The notes beneath the pieces are model-generated. The model was not told the origin of the DNA. It made no database searches and was given only the letters and a program-made list of their open reading frames with translations. A DNA stretch of 64,000 nt from Benincasa hispida. Taxonomy: Eukaryota; Streptophyta; Magnoliopsida; Cucurbitales; Cucurbitaceae. The stretch covers positions 24,073,330-24,137,329 of the forward strand of contig NC_052350.1 in assembly GCF_009727055.1 (NCBI RefSeq), written 5' to 3'. The position numbers and the translations under genes were made by a program. Numbering within the stretch: the first letter of the stretch is position 1; the number at the start of each line of letters is the position of its first letter. Shown here one piece after another: positions 47,401 to 61,556 of this stretch.

Positions 47401-50400
47401 TTATAGTTTACAAACAAAGTTGGTCTATGATCAGTTTTGTCGATCTAATGTGTAGAAAATTCATTAAATTTTAATAATATTTGTCACGAACTAAATTACT
47501 ATAAATTTTAAAGTAAAGCCATAAAGGCTATGTTGTTGCTCGTAAAAGTTCAAGGGTTAAATGTAGTTATCAACTAAAGTTAATGTACAAATTTGTTACT
47601 TTCATGAAAGTGTAGAGGCCACAAAGTAATTTAACAAAAGGTTATTAAATGAGTAATCACAATGTGTATGTTTAATCATTTGTTTAGAGTTGCCAAAACA
47701 AGACCCAAATAGAAAAGAGACATGAAAACACACATTTCAAAAAAATAAGTCATATCTCAACATTTGGACCGACTAGTCAAGATGATAAATATATATCAAT
47801 CGGGAAATAACCGAGTTGGTCCACTACATCGGTGCGAGGATCTCTTATGAAGATAGGTCGAAAGACAAGACTAGGTCATGAAAAACGAGTCGAAAATCAA
47901 GTCCACACAAGACCTACAACCACAATAAATACAGATGAGAACGGTATATCAACAATTATGATTGAATATAAATTTGAAGTGTTTATCTAGAATACATCTA
48001 GGCGGTGAAAAACTAGAGGTAGATCGAGTAATTTGTGGAAGGGGTCACATGAGAGAGAGAGAGAGAGAGAGAGAGGGTTGTGTAAGTCTAAGCCACGTTC
48101 ACAGCTAGGCTGTGCAAAACTGTGCCATCACCTCAGCTGGCCTGTCCATGGGCCTTCCCCCCTTCTTCCACTCACTGACTCAACTTGTGCTGTTGTGCAT
48201 TACATTTTGGGCCCCTGCAAAGTGTTTGATCAAATGCCTAAAACAAGGCTGTTTTCTTTTTCTTTTTTGGTACCCAAAATTAACTCTTTTAACTTCAACT
48301 TCAACCTTCAACCAACCCCTCTTCTCTCCCTTTCATTGATTCTCTCAATCCTCACTCCTCCACCTTCCCACCCCCCTATTTCTTTTCTTGCATCGTGTAA
48401 GTCTTTGTGTCATTCTCTGCTACCATATCACTGCCACTCAATCTCATTGGTTTCTGTTTCATAAATAATAATTATTTGGGAAAATATCCATTTGTATTGT
48501 CAAGCGTATTAAAACTTGATCTTTTACTGTCACGTTCTGTTTGAAAAAAAAAAATTATGTGAAACTTAATGAAGACAAAATTTTCTACCATAACTGTATT
48601 TTTTTAAAATGGATATTTGAAGAAATCTACACACATTTGAGAACTAATGCACTGATTTTCAAAGATAAAGATATAAAGTAATTAATTATAAAAGTTTGAG
48701 AGTTCAATTAATTGAAAATATTGGTTGAACGGTATCAAAAAGAGGATATACGAAACTTTAGAGTTTAAATTGATATAATAATAATATAAATTATATAAAA
48801 TGAGAAAGGGAAAGGGGGGATTTGATTGAATGGGTAAGGAAAGGAAACAAAACAAGGTTCCGTAAGTGAAGGAAATTAAGCCGATAAAAAGCGGGTCAAG
48901 CCGAAAGAAAACCGGACCCGGTAGAGCCGACGACGTGGCCTACCATTCCCTAATTTCACGTGATCCCGTTCTGCGTACTGACTAAGTCGGGAAATACCAT
49001 GGCCCACACTCTCAAATATTTCCTGGGGACCACTTTTAACCTCTGCATCGACCGCCACATTCACCTCTCATTTATCTCCCACGTGTCGACAGCGATATTA
49101 CCCTCTTTTCATTTTCCTTTTTTAAATAAATAAATAAATTTAAGTCCCTAAAATTATAAATACATTTTTTTAAAAAAATCTGGATGGGTCAATTTTCGGT
49201 GAGAGAGACCCGTCTTCTTAAGTCTCAAAAATTGAAAGGCCCATCATTAAGGACGGAATCCTCTGCGGACTACACTACGGAAAATAGCCTGTGGTCCTTC
49301 CTTTTGCAATCTTATCTTTCGCCTTTACATTTATTATAGCTAATATAATAATAATAATATGATGATGATTATTATTATTTTTTCTAATCAAAACAACCAT
49401 GATTGAACTTTTCACCAGATCACACCTTTTGATATCATATTTTATTTGCCTCTAATCAATAATTAAGATTTTTTTAATTAACTTTAATCATTGTCTACTT
49501 TATTAAACAGTACATTTTAATTAATTCGCCACTTTCCTTTTTCCTTCTTCCCGAACTGTTTTCCGGCCTTTATTCTTAATTCTAAGTACCATATTAAAGC
49601 TTCTAATAATTACTGTTTTTTAAAAATATTTAATGTGATTTAAGAATGGGTTCAATTTAATTTTGAATGGAGTCAAGTTGTTAAGTTTTTCTTTCGTAAT
49701 CATTGAACTAGGTTTAAATTAGCTCAACTAGGCAATCTAGCACATTAATTTATTTTAATTGAAAAGGCAATTGACTTGGTGATCTCTTACTATTTAGACT
49801 GTCATTTTTTAAAATTGGAATATTAAATAATTATTTCAATTGAATATAATTATATGGAAGTAGGTAAAAAAAAATGTATTGTAATACTCTACTACAGGGA
49901 ATATTTTTAACATTTTTTTTTAAATAATCAAATTAATTTGAATCAAAATAAAGTTGGGGCAATTATCCAACTTTATTAATCAAAATAAATAATCAAAGAT
50001 TTTGTAAGAGAAATTAAAAGCGAGAATGTTTTTCCTCTACCTATTTCTCTATTTCTCTAATTAATCAAACTATGATGCCAGAAGTAAAAAACCACAAATT
50101 TTTCAACCAAAGAAAAAAAAGAACAAAAGACACTTCCTTGTACATGCAAAATGTTATAGTCAATAAACGAAGATGTTTCTTCTCATAAAAATATGTTGGA
50201 TAATATGATTTTAAATTTGCCTTCACCTATAAATTTGTAACTTTCTTATGTAATTTCGAAACAATTATGTAATTTTTCACCTTCATCAATATAATTACTC
50301 TTACCTTTGTTTCAAAAAAAAAAAAAAAAATGTCCATCAACTTAAACTTTAGAGTCATTTGTTATAGTGTAATTTACGTTCTCACACATTTCTATTAAAC

Positions 50401-53400
50401 AATTTTCAAGATTTTTGGAGAAATTTCCTTTGAGTCGTCATTAGCTTTTAGACTTTTTCTAAGATCAATTTGTGGTATTTAGATCTTTCACTCTGTCTAA
50501 GATCAATTTGTGATTATTAGATCCTCCAAATTGTTCAAGATCAATTTGGACTCGTTGAATTTTCTTGATGGTCAAATTTATGTGGATTATAAATAGGTGG
50601 ATATCTGTGGTGTGATTGGCAATCCATCCCAAAATTTCAAGACAAATGAGCAACGTGACTTGAGGGGAATGATATATAAGAAATGAATATACTAGCAAAT
50701 TGATTACACTTCAACTAGATAAAATACACACATTATTTTCAATAATAATGTTTAAACTCAAAAGTAAGCCAGATAGTATGATAAAACTTATAAATTCAAA
50801 TGAACAATAATTTATAAAAACCTCAAAAGCACTTGAAGAGATTTAAAAAGTAGTTGAGACACTTTTGATAAACATTATCTTGAAGATAATTATTCGCTTT
50901 ATACGAGTTGGAAGCAAACTACAATGATCGTCGATACAACGACTAATTCTAGTAGAATTGCAACCTCAAGTTACTCAGATTTGACAGAACTCTTGGATAA
51001 TTTTTTTCAACTCAACTCAAGATTTAAAAAAAAAAAGAAAAGTACTCTTCAAATTAGAATGAGATACAACAAATGAAGAAACAAGTTATTATTATAGGCT
51101 AACAACTTAGTAACTCTCCAAGTACAAAAATAAAATCAAATAAATACAAAATTGAAATATTTGTCAAATTTAACTCAATTGAGTTGTTACTTGACCAAAA
51201 TTCAAACAACTCATTTAAATTGAAGAAACTACAAATTTAACTTCATATATGTTAAATTTGTACACGAAACATAATCTAATTTAATGGTTTCAATCCAATT
51301 TGAAATTTCTAACCATGAATTCAATTATACAATTAAATCTATTATTTTATGTTTCAATGTTCAAGAATGCTTTATTTTCTTTTTTCTAGAATGTTTCCCA
51401 TGTTTTCATTACAATATAAATATAAAAAAAAGTGTGAGGTAAAATAGAAAGAGTTTCTTCATATAAGAGAGGTTGCTCTTCCTCTGTAAAAAAGAAAGTC
51501 TACAACTCCTATTTTATAAATGAAATTCTTGTATCATTGCATGTGGATTTTACTCTAATTTATTTAAAGGTTTTCCATGTAAAATCACTATGTGTTATTC
51601 TCTCATTTCTTCCACTTTATTATTATTCTTAATCTACTGTAGCTGCGACCACACTATATTGAGCCACAATCATGTTTTCAACATTTTCTATATGATTGTT
51701 GAATTTCTATATGTTTTCTATCATAAATATAGGATGTGGAGATTTGAACCTCATAACTTCAGTAGGAATATATACCCATTTTTGTGTTATGTACCTCGAA
51801 TCCTATTTATAAATGTAAATTGTAAAGTAATACATAAAAGTACGTATGATGAAAATATATATTTACATGTAAAAAAAATTGACACATTTATTACTTAATG
51901 AGATTTTTTTTTTCAAATTCTAATAATTTATAATTAGTTTTGTATTCATGGATTAATGAAACATAATAGGATAAAAATAAGGTTAAATTAGAAGTAATTT
52001 AGCTCTTTGAGATTAGATGTGTTTATATTCATTTCTATTTAGTTTCTAAATTTTTTAAAAAATATATCTAATAAGTTCGAAATGACTCTTGAATTTCCAT
52101 AAGTCTTTAGTCTTTCATTTTTATGTCCAATGAATCTATAAATCTTCAATTTTGTGTCTAATATGCCTTGTCCTTATTCATCTGAGTAAGTGCTCAAATC
52201 AACATCATTTCAATGACGGTGTTGGTCTGGGTATCTCACTCTGAGCCCTCCTCGTTCTTACGACCCACTCCGCTAATTCAAACGTGTTGCTGGAGATGGA
52301 ATTGACCTGCAAGAGTACTCGTACTGATGTGGTGTCCAATCGAATATACTCTAATGCCAAAGTTAATACTAAGATGGAGTATTTAGATAGATTAAACACA
52401 TAGAAAATTGCTTACCCCTAGAGGATGATAGTTATGGGGCTATTTATAAGATCCACCATTTGACTCTTATTTGGAAAATGTACAATGTTGACGATGTCAA
52501 AATAGGTGTGGCACCCGAGATTATAGAGTGCCAGTGGCGAGCTCAACTAAGTCATTTTTCCTTTGGTGAAACTCCATGAGATCAACTAGTTGACTCGAGA
52601 ACCTAAGAATTTGATTTTTCCTTTTGAGACGTGCAGACCCCTATGTGGACTTCAAACCCTTTGCATTTCGGCAACGATCAACAAACATATTTACTATTTT
52701 TAAAAAAATTCGTGAAGGTTCCAACACAAAATTTAAAGCTTTGAATTTATTAAACATAAAATTTAATTTTAGATAAAAAAAAAGCCAAGAAAGTAAAAGT
52801 TCAAATGCTAAATACAAAAACTATAATTTAGAAAACATTTTTAAAATTTAAGAACCTTTGTTAATTTTAACTAAAAAAATGAAAACTTTAGAATCATAAT
52901 TGAGGTCAAAATGGAAATTTTGGTATTCATCTCCGTCGTCTGTTGGGGAGTTAGAGAAGCCTGTTAAACTGTGGGTCAAAGCCATCAAAATTCGGCCTTG
53001 TAAGGAGGTCTTTTATTATATCAATAATTGTGTTATAAATAAAAAATATATATTTTAAAATTAATAATAAATTCGAGTTGGTTTGAATCATATTAGGTAA
53101 ACCATAACCAATTCAACCCATAAAATTTTCATTTATTTGTACCTAACCCAATCTAAATGAGTTGATAACCTAACCCAAACTGTATAAGTTAGATTGAATT
53201 GATTAATTTTTTCGGATCATCGAATATTTTGAACACTCCTATTATCAACACCCATGAACAGAAGGGAAAAGTTTGTGGATCAATCAGTCCAAAACTTGGA
53301 AGAGCGGCAAATTTAAAAATAGGTATATTCTTGGTCAAAAATTTCATTGCTATTGCAAATCAGTTTCTTAATATATAAAGATATGGAGATGCATAATTAT

Positions 53401-53454
53401 ACATATTGTGAACAAATCGCTTTCTGATTTCTCTCTTTCCTTGTTTTATTTGTG
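44428..53454. other. intergenic DNA between the GRAS and ARGONAUTE genes
   Basis: The DNA is AT-rich, with no frame that I can support as a gene. A single undetermined base lies at 45535. A (GA) microsatellite occupies about 48051-48075. Text of the type AAATTTGAGCTTTGTTTCAATTTGATC (45640 onwards) and a similar stretch near 30200-30330 and 47190-47300 look like dispersed repeat pieces. The 3' untranslated regions of both genes, which converge here, must lie at the two edges. Confidence 0.5.
48051..48075 (+). repeat. (GA)n microsatellite
   Basis: About twelve uninterrupted GA units are visible. Confidence 0.9.
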
Positions 53455-56400
53455 TCAACAATAGAACATTACATTTTTCACTCTCTCTTTCAGCGCAGGC
53501 AGAGGCCGAACGCAGGACCCATTTGTGGTTCGAGTGCAGCATCTTTTGGCATTCTCCTGTGCGTCGGGTTCTACGTAGAATCGAGCTCTGTATGCTGCTA
53601 AATGAGCGTAGTACGCTGGAGGCACTGCGTTATGCCATAAAAGTCACTGTAAGTACTTGATTATGCAATGCCCTTTAATCTCTGTCTTTGAATTCAAGTA
53701 AAGTAATCAAGAGGGAAGGGAATAGTGTTTTTTCAGAACTAAGGATCCGACTAGAAATAGAAAAAGCCAGATGGGTTTTGAAGTAAATTGGGGTTTAATG
53801 TTGTTTTGGTGTGTTACATTCTAGCTTAATGATAGCAAAATCTACCAATTGGTAAGAAAATTGTGGCTTCAAAGTGGAAAAACTGGAACAAAATAGGTAA
53901 GGAATTACCTACTGAGACTGATCTTGTGCACCGGGCATACCTGTAGGAAAGCTATGGTTTAAAGCAATGTAGAAGGTAAAGAGCTACGTTGGGAAAATTT
54001 GTAAAGATGATTCTATGATTCTTACGTGTAACAGAGGTTATTAGTCAGCGATTGGATTTCATCTGCACTGAAATTGTTCTCATCCCAAAGAACGTGATAA
54101 TGTGCAGGACGACTTGTTCCCTGAGAATTCGAAAAACTCCATGTAAATATAGCCTTGTATTTTCAGTGTTATGTTTTGTCTATTACAATTGTTCTCATAC
54201 ACCATACCTGGATTCCTGCGTGACTGCATAGATAAAAGTCGAACTCAGTCGGATGACATATCTTTGAATCCACGACAGTACCTACAGATTAAGACAAATG
54301 CTGAAAATTTTGAATTGAAAAGTTCAGAGAAGTCTCTTTCTCTTGGGTAAGATCACATGGGGTTCTGCTATATCTTGCTTGCAAATGTATTACCTGGTAA
54401 AATATTACCACTCTTGTCAGTGCTACTCCTATCATTGTGATTGGATGCAAAAAGTCTGGTATGGTGTCGCTTTTGGACAATGATAAAAGTTACTGGAGGT
54501 TGGTAACTGGGTTCTAGTGAAGCACAAGCCTATACATTTGCCAAAATTTAAGTTAAAAAACATCCACCTTGCTTTCTTAGAACAGCAAGCACAATGAATG
54601 ATTGTAAGCTTTATAACAAACCTTGCGTATGGCATCAAGTTCATGCAGTAGAACCTGGTAGAACTGACCCTCACTGACCCCATCCCTATAAGCATCTAAC
54701 GTTACACTTGATAAACAAAATGAAGTATCCAAGTGAAGTCTCAAGGGATATTTTTTTTAACCCCGCATTACCTGTAGAATATTATCCTCAATGGTTTTTG
54801 TCCAGTGGCCTTCTTAAATGAAAGCAAGAGCTCCCTGCAAAAGAATGAATTTCATCAACAGGCAGCTTGCATTAAGCTATTTCACGTCCATTCAATTGCA
54901 ACCCTCGATTATGTACCTTATCATACCCCCGGCAACCGTGTCCCGGTGAGGATCTTTCCATGTTTTGAATAAATCTTGAATCAGTTCCTCCCGGTGTGGC
55001 TGAGCACATACCAATCCAGCATATTTTGTAACTTCTGGCCAATCTTGGGAAGCCACAACCTGTATGCCACATACCAGTGTGGCTCAATCTTGAAAACATA
55101 TTTAGGAATTCAAGTAATGAATATTTTTGGAAAAGCTTACAGCTGCTATCGATGGAAGAGAATCCTCTCCGGTTTCTGGATGGGTGACATCAGCTCCAAA
55201 GATTATGGTTGGTATGTCACTGACTAGTGGAATTCGTGACCGCAAAGCATCTAAAAGAACAGTGTTTCTTCCACCCATCTTTATAGAACACAAAAATAAC
55301 CCAATATTAGATCAAATTGGTGATTTTGTATAGTTGGATTGTGAGATAAACTAGTGAGTACGACCTTGACGTTGATTTTAAGTGACACGTTCGCCAAGTA
55401 CTGTCTGCTCTTCTTGAAGACATGCTTTGTTAGACAACACTGGGATATCAATCCCAATTCTGTTTCACAGATCCTTTTAAGATCACCTGAATACAAAATT
55501 TACTGCTCTTAGATAAAAGTCAAGGTCATGTTACTTTAATTTGAAATGTAGGGAATTTTTTCAATTTTAGCTCTTTGAAATCGAAGTCATTCAGTTAATG
55601 TTGTTGGATGCTTCAGATGTTCCAGACCTACGCTTTTTTACACACATTGTACTCAGAGATCCTACAAGTTTATTTTCAATGACAATGGTCTTTCTAATAC
55701 ACGAGCAATGTTAACTTGAAGTCACTAATAGATTTGGGCCAAGTATTATATGATCTATTCTTTCATAGCTATTGGTGTCATGCAGGCACGTGCAACATGG
55801 AGAGACCGTTATTAGTCTTTGTAACAATTCCATATCAATATATGATATATCACAAGTGAAAACTGATACCATATAATGACCCGTTGTTGTCAGGAAGAAT
55901 AGCTATCAGCAAATCTAACTCTTTCCCTTCATGTTTGTTATAAACTGCACCATATACAAATTTTAAGGCCTTCTTTACTTGATCTGGTCTTGCTGAGTAT
56001 ATAGGAATTGCAGGATCTGGGTTAAATTCCTGATAGAAAGATCAACAAAATTAGACTTCAAGCAGGATAATGAGAAGACTGGCAATCCTCTACTCATTGA
56101 ACCATAGTCAAGGTACAGGGAACCGTTTACCATGCCAGAGATCTGGCACATCTGGACCAGCTGTTGACAGAAACCACGAGCAATGCTCTCTTGGACGTTG
56201 CGTGGGAAATTTATACAAGCCCAGTATCTTACAACACTTCCATCTATTACTTTCTGAAATGGAGCAAGTAAAATATCTTTCTATGGACTATGAAATACGG
56301 AAAAACACATCAAAATTATGAAGCGACCAACCTTATTCATCATATTCCACTGACCAACTTGAGGCTGATGTTCCTTTTCTTTTCCAGTGTCATGAAATTT

Positions 56401-58721
56401 TAGCTAGAGGAAAAGTATGAATATGAGAAACATGTTAAACGTGAAGCTGACTATGATGTGTTATAGATAAATTTACTTCTTGAGTACCCATGGAGATGGA
56501 AGGACTCGTGCTTCAACTGATGTAAGCTTGTCATCGATACTGATTCCAAATTCTTTTGCATATGGATCTGCCTCATATGCATTCTCACGAACAGTCTGAA
56601 AAGCAGCAAATAACTTTTGATGGACAACCATTAATTATTGATCACTTTCACCTTTTCTTTTTGGCAATTTACACAGTTAATGTCTTTTCATGGTCCAAGA
56701 CAATGGTAATTAGCAAATTGAGAGGAAAAAAAGTTATGTATTGGACCTCTAAAATGTCCATTTCCTGATCACAGGGTCTTTGGCATGAAACCTTTAACAA
56801 GGAAGTTATTTGCTTTTCATTCAGTCCTTTTGTGTATCTCTGTCCTTTGAGTATCTTACATGCCTGGGAAAAAATGTCATGTAAATTTTCGGCAGACAGA
56901 AGATTCAAGTATAGTAGAAGGCAATGAAGGATATGGTTGGCAGAACTGACCTCCATGGGTAGATAATTCACCTTCTTCTGGTTCCCTACTTGAAGGCAAG
57001 GCAAATGTGTATACTGAATAGTATATCCATACATCTCTTGGAAGTAATCAACAACAGATTTCATGTTCATCTGCTCATCAAGAGGGAAACTGCAGCAAAA
57101 CAACTCAATTGAAACAACTTCAAAGAGAAGGACAATCTGAAATGCAGAATAAGAAGGATGGGCCAAGATCTTATATACATTAGCTCTCTTGTAGGCTGTG
57201 ATGTTAGTCCTGAAATTCGATATTTCCTTCGTACATTTCCTCTGTGTGTAACTTCAACTTTTACACCTCTAAGTACTTTTTTGACCTTCCAAAAAAGCAT
57301 CAATACTTGTTCAGTGCAGGATCTTTCAAACTCTGATAATATAACCTAAATTTCATGCTCGAGAAGCTAAAAGTGTCCAGAAAGCTCATGGTACCCTAAT
57401 ACGATCAGCATCGGACAACGTTCTTGAGTAGACGTCTTTGTTTAAAAGTTGAGCGACAAAATCAATGACAGGGATTGCTTCAATGAATGCAGTGGATGAC
57501 ATGTCTTGACATGAGAAGCAATTCAAAAAAGAGAACCATAAGAGAAGTCAATTTAGTCTGAAAAAACACAGCCAATGAAGAAGCATAGGAAAAAAAAATT
57601 CTAAATGGAATGAAGTTCGTATGCCCACCAATATTTAGTGACAATCCCATTTGTGTTGGTCGGATGCTTTGATAGAAGCCACGCCATGCTTGCAAACCAC
57701 CCCCAATATGCTGAGGCTTCTTAATACAAGGAGTATAAAAGGATCGCCCAACTGATATATATCTATAATACCAGATTCAAATTCACCACAGAATTGAAAA
57801 CATAAATGCAGCCAGAACATGAATCCAACAAACAACGGCCAAAAAAGAGCCATTAGATACAAACCTTTGAGCATGGAGCTCACTCAAGACGATATCAATA
57901 ATGGTCAAAGCTTCTTGAGGGTTATTAACTTGTTTGCCAGCGAGTAGTTCTCGTAACTGGTGCATGCTAGCCAAAGTTACGAACTTTATCTGCACTTTAA
58001 ATTCTCGTTCCCTGATATGATCACTCCATATTAAACTAGAAGTTTTACTACAAAAAGAGCAAAACGAATATGTGAAGAAAAGAAGAGAAGTTGCCTGGGA
58101 GTGGCTGCCCCCTCTTCTTCATTAGCCAAAATGACAGTTAACTCTTTTGATATGAAAGGCAGCAATCCGGCTGTGTACAGGTTGCTTCCTCCATCATAAA
58201 CTGGCAGTCGCATCCCCAGTTCTGTGCTTCTATATTGTTTGACCAACTCGGTCAGTATATTCTTCTTCATTCTACGAGAAGTAACTTCTGGGGTTATCTT
58301 AACCTGCAAGCTCAATGAAATACACTCAACTTTCTTATTTATATTGCTTCTTTGAAGAAATTTTCTGATTGATACTGTTAAGTTGTTTCCATCTTACATT
58401 ATAATGGCTTATGTCTGATTCAGGTATTTTTGCTAGGAAGTGGTTGGCTTTAACCAAGCATTTAGTCCCCAGCTGGCCAACGTCTGGCCTTCTTGGAAAT
58501 GTTAAGCTTTTGCAAGAAGAAGAAGAAGAGGGAAACTCCAGGTTTCGATCAAGCTCCTTTTGCTTCATACCTTCCATGGAAGTTCCTTTTGCTCTCCTTC
58601 TTCCTTTCCTTTTCCATAAATTAGTCTTCTCACCATCATTTGAGCCATGGAGGGATTTCAACGCCATTTGAGAAGATGGTATCACATGTTTCTCTTCTGG
58701 CTCTATTTGCATGTAGGGCAT
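53455..58721 (-). CDS. AGO10: ARGONAUTE of the AGO10 (ZWILLE/PINHEAD) type, 22 coding exons
   Basis: AGO10 proteins load miR165/166 and thereby protect HD-ZIP III messages in meristems and leaf primordia. CDS exons (minus, high to low): 58721-58398, 58303-58095, 58011-57865, 57762-57629, 57504-57395, 57285-57179, 57089-56951, 56863-56747, 56595-56488, 56403-56332, 56253-56131, 56029-55870, 55486-55365, 55278-55141, 55059-54917, 54834-54772, 54685-54622, 54529-54394, 54281-54208, 54120-54026, 53940-53909, 53624-53455. They total 2787 nt, 928 residues plus TGA, with all phases agreeing. Order: short basic N-terminus, N domain ([14 protein letters not shown]), PAZ region, MID ([17 protein letters not shown]), PIWI with tetrad D in FGADVTHP, E in DWPEVTKY, D in [10 protein letters not shown] in [13 protein letters not shown], and the MFYC end. 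MGGRNTVL and [22 protein letters not shown] favour AGO10 over AGO1. An in-frame TAA lies 24 nt before the chosen ATG. The N-terminus is about 60 residues shorter than in Arabidopsis AGO10, and several N-domain and PAZ residues diverge, so this may be a paralogue. Intron 2 starts with GC. Confidence 0.95.
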
Positions 58722-58917
58722 TTTTTTTTTCTTCTTCTGTTAACAGAGAGAGACGCGTCACTCAGCACAACACTAGACGAATTGAAAGGCAACAGAGAAA
58801 ACTGGGAATAAGATTTGTCCTATGGTAAGAAGCAATTGCCATGTTCTCAAGGTGTGATGTTAAAAGGAAAGGCAGCAAGCATGCTTGCAGTCACAAGCTA
58901 AAGGAACAACTATCAGA

Positions 58918-58918
<1 letters not shown>

Positions 58919-58952
<34 letters not shown>

Positions 58953-58968
58953 CGGGAGAGAGAGAGAG
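58919..58968 (+). repeat. compound (TG)n-(AG)n microsatellite
   Basis: TGTGTGTGTGTGTG runs directly into an AG array with one GCGGG interruption. It lies upstream of the AGO10-type coding start. Confidence 0.9.
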
Positions 58969-59856
58969 TAGGAAATGGCATCATATCTCGACAGTGTCCT
59001 GCTTATTCTCCAAAGCTTTATATATACAGTAGATTTGGAATCAGATAAGCTAAACAAAGTTCATCATCTTCCCCTCTTCGAAAGTGGAGCCTTTGCATCA
59101 TATCATCCTGGTTAGTTGCCTAACTAGAACCATTTCATTCAGAATTACAGGGAAAACAGTAACTTATATTAAGGAGAACATACATATATTGGTTGAATTT
59201 TGCGTTTCTGTACTAAAAAAACAATGGGTTTTTCTTAATGTATTATTATTATTGGCCTTAATATTTTAGTACCAAAGTGAAATGACTGCTGTCGGATGTC
59301 AATTAGATCATGTGGGTCAAACATAATATTTGACCCCCTCTTACAAAAACCTCACATCTTTCATATAAGTAAAATTTTCTCCCACTAATGATCTGAAAAA
59401 TTGAATGGTAGAGGTATAGTTTTGGGGAGAAAAAAAGGGGTTGATGAGGTGAGTGGTCCTAATGGAAAAGGTAGGAAGGAATGCTATTTATTCTCAGTGG
59501 CTTTGCAGGAAGAAAAGGACAAAATTGTAAGATGGGCAAAGAATACAAACTCTTTTCAGCGAACAAAAAGGAGCTTTAACTCATCCCAAAGCTCACCCAC
59601 AGTGCCAAAAGCAGACAAATATTAAGACAACACATAACAAAGTAAGGGGGGGAAATCAGATGCACCAAATTAACAGCCCCCTTAATTAATTCCCTCAGCA
59701 GAATTTCAGTCTTATCTCATTGTTTCACTGTTCTTCATAAACCAGACACCATTAATGGCCCCCTGCTATAGCAGCCGCACATGTCAAATTTTTCCCACCC
59801 CCCACTCAGTGAATACTTGTAACTTCCTTCTCTCAATAGTTTCTCCCAGGTAACTG

Positions 59857-59902
59857 AAGAAGAAGAAGAAGAAGAAGAAGAAGAAGAAGAAGAAGAAGAA
59901 GA
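59857..59902 (+). repeat. (GAA)n microsatellite
   Basis: About fifteen uninterrupted GAA units are present. On the minus strand this is a long TTC tract. Confidence 0.92.
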
Positions 59903-61556
59903 GGTGATATAGCTTTAATTCATAAACACATTTTCTCATTAATGTATAGAAGAAGAGAGCAGTGGATTTGGTACTAAGATTGTGTGTGTTTGACATTTTG
60001 AATGTGTAGGGAAGGACAGTTCTGGTGTGGCCAAAGAAATGTCAAAGAGAAAATGAAAGAAGAAAAAAAAAGGAGATAATCCGATGTGTCTGTATTCGTA
60101 TTTTACTTTTCCCACTTCATATTTATTCGAAAGCTACGGATCAGACCAAGATTCATTGACCAACACAATACGACACCCAAACTGTGTGAGAACCACAACT
60201 CACTGCTCAAGTACCACAATTCTGGATTTTGGGAACATTCATCTTTCAATTAAATGCCCCCCCTCCTATTTATCAAGTTTATTTTTATTATAAAAAAATA
60301 TATTATTCAAGATGTGAATTGTCTCTTTGTTAATATGAAATCCTTTCGAATGTAAACGTAAACCCATACAAATTTTAGTTCATAAGAGACTATCATATTA
60401 TTACTGTGAAATATGAAGTCTTTTAGCTAGAAGGGAAAAGTAAAATAATACCATCTTAAGGTTCAAAATAGACAACATCATATTATTACGACGATATGAA
60501 AAGTTCGGTACCATTTCATATAATCAAATAATGTGTAAATGAATGTTATTGATGTAGAATTTAAGTAGGACATACATAGAATAAAGTATTATTATTATTA
60601 TTATTTTAAAGTACAATAATGTGGATGAGAGAGCAAATCTATTTTTTACTTCAAAATAAGGACTTATAGAAACTCATTTTCTTTCCTATTTTTAAAACAA
60701 TAAATAATTAATTAGACAAGATATTTTCATTATTGGTATGAAAGGAAGTCAATGCACCAAAAAAAAAAGTAATATTTTAATATCGTAAAGTACATCTCAC
60801 TCAAATTATAAATAAAACAAAAACATACAAAAACATAAAAACAAATAAACAAGATATTTATTTGTCATATGATAAATTTTAATTCAAAGAATAGAAATAT
60901 TGATGTGGCCAAAACGTATTCAAATAATTTTGAAAGTAGTGATGAAGAGGAAGAAAGTAGTGGAGGGTACAGATTAGACATCACAGAGAATGTTATTGAG
61001 ACATCTCTATGTCAAAAAGCATAAACTAAAGTGAGAAAGAAAAAGAAAGAAAAACAGAGGAAAAAGTGAAGGATTTTGAAAAGACAAGTATGGCCAAAAT
61101 GCGTACAAATTCTCTTAACTTCACCAACTCTCTTTCTTTCTCTCTCTCTCTCGGCCCATCACGTGTGATACATAAAAGTTAAAATGACAAAGTGGAACAA
61201 TCAATCCCTATTTTTCTTATATTCATATTCATATGAAACACAACGATAATTGACATGATCTTTTTTTCTAGACGTTGAAAGTTCAATCCTTCATTTTTGC
61301 AATTGTTATACATATATCAATTTCTATGAAAATTTCTCACCTCTAAACTTCATACAAATCTTGCACGTAAAGTATTGATATCGACCCGTGTTTTCAAAGA
61401 CTATTAACATCAACAAACAAAATCTAATATAGAAAGAAATTCGAACCTACGACCTGTTAGAAAATATGTCGAAAGTTATACGGAAAATTAAAAGTTTAGC
61501 AAATTAAAAAGCATAGTGTGAGAAAGGCCAAAGAGAGAGAGAACAAACCTTGAGGA

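Noticed and set aside
48033..48464. Open frame of 143 codons with a KVFDQMP phrase resembling a PPR motif
   Set aside because: Only seven residues match. No second PPR motif follows, and the rest is low-complexity Ser/Leu/Pro from a CT-rich stretch.
53624..54026. Apparent frameshift and stop in the AGO10-type gene after exon 20
   Set aside because: It disappears once the 32-nt exon at 53940-53909 is recognised; all phases then agree.
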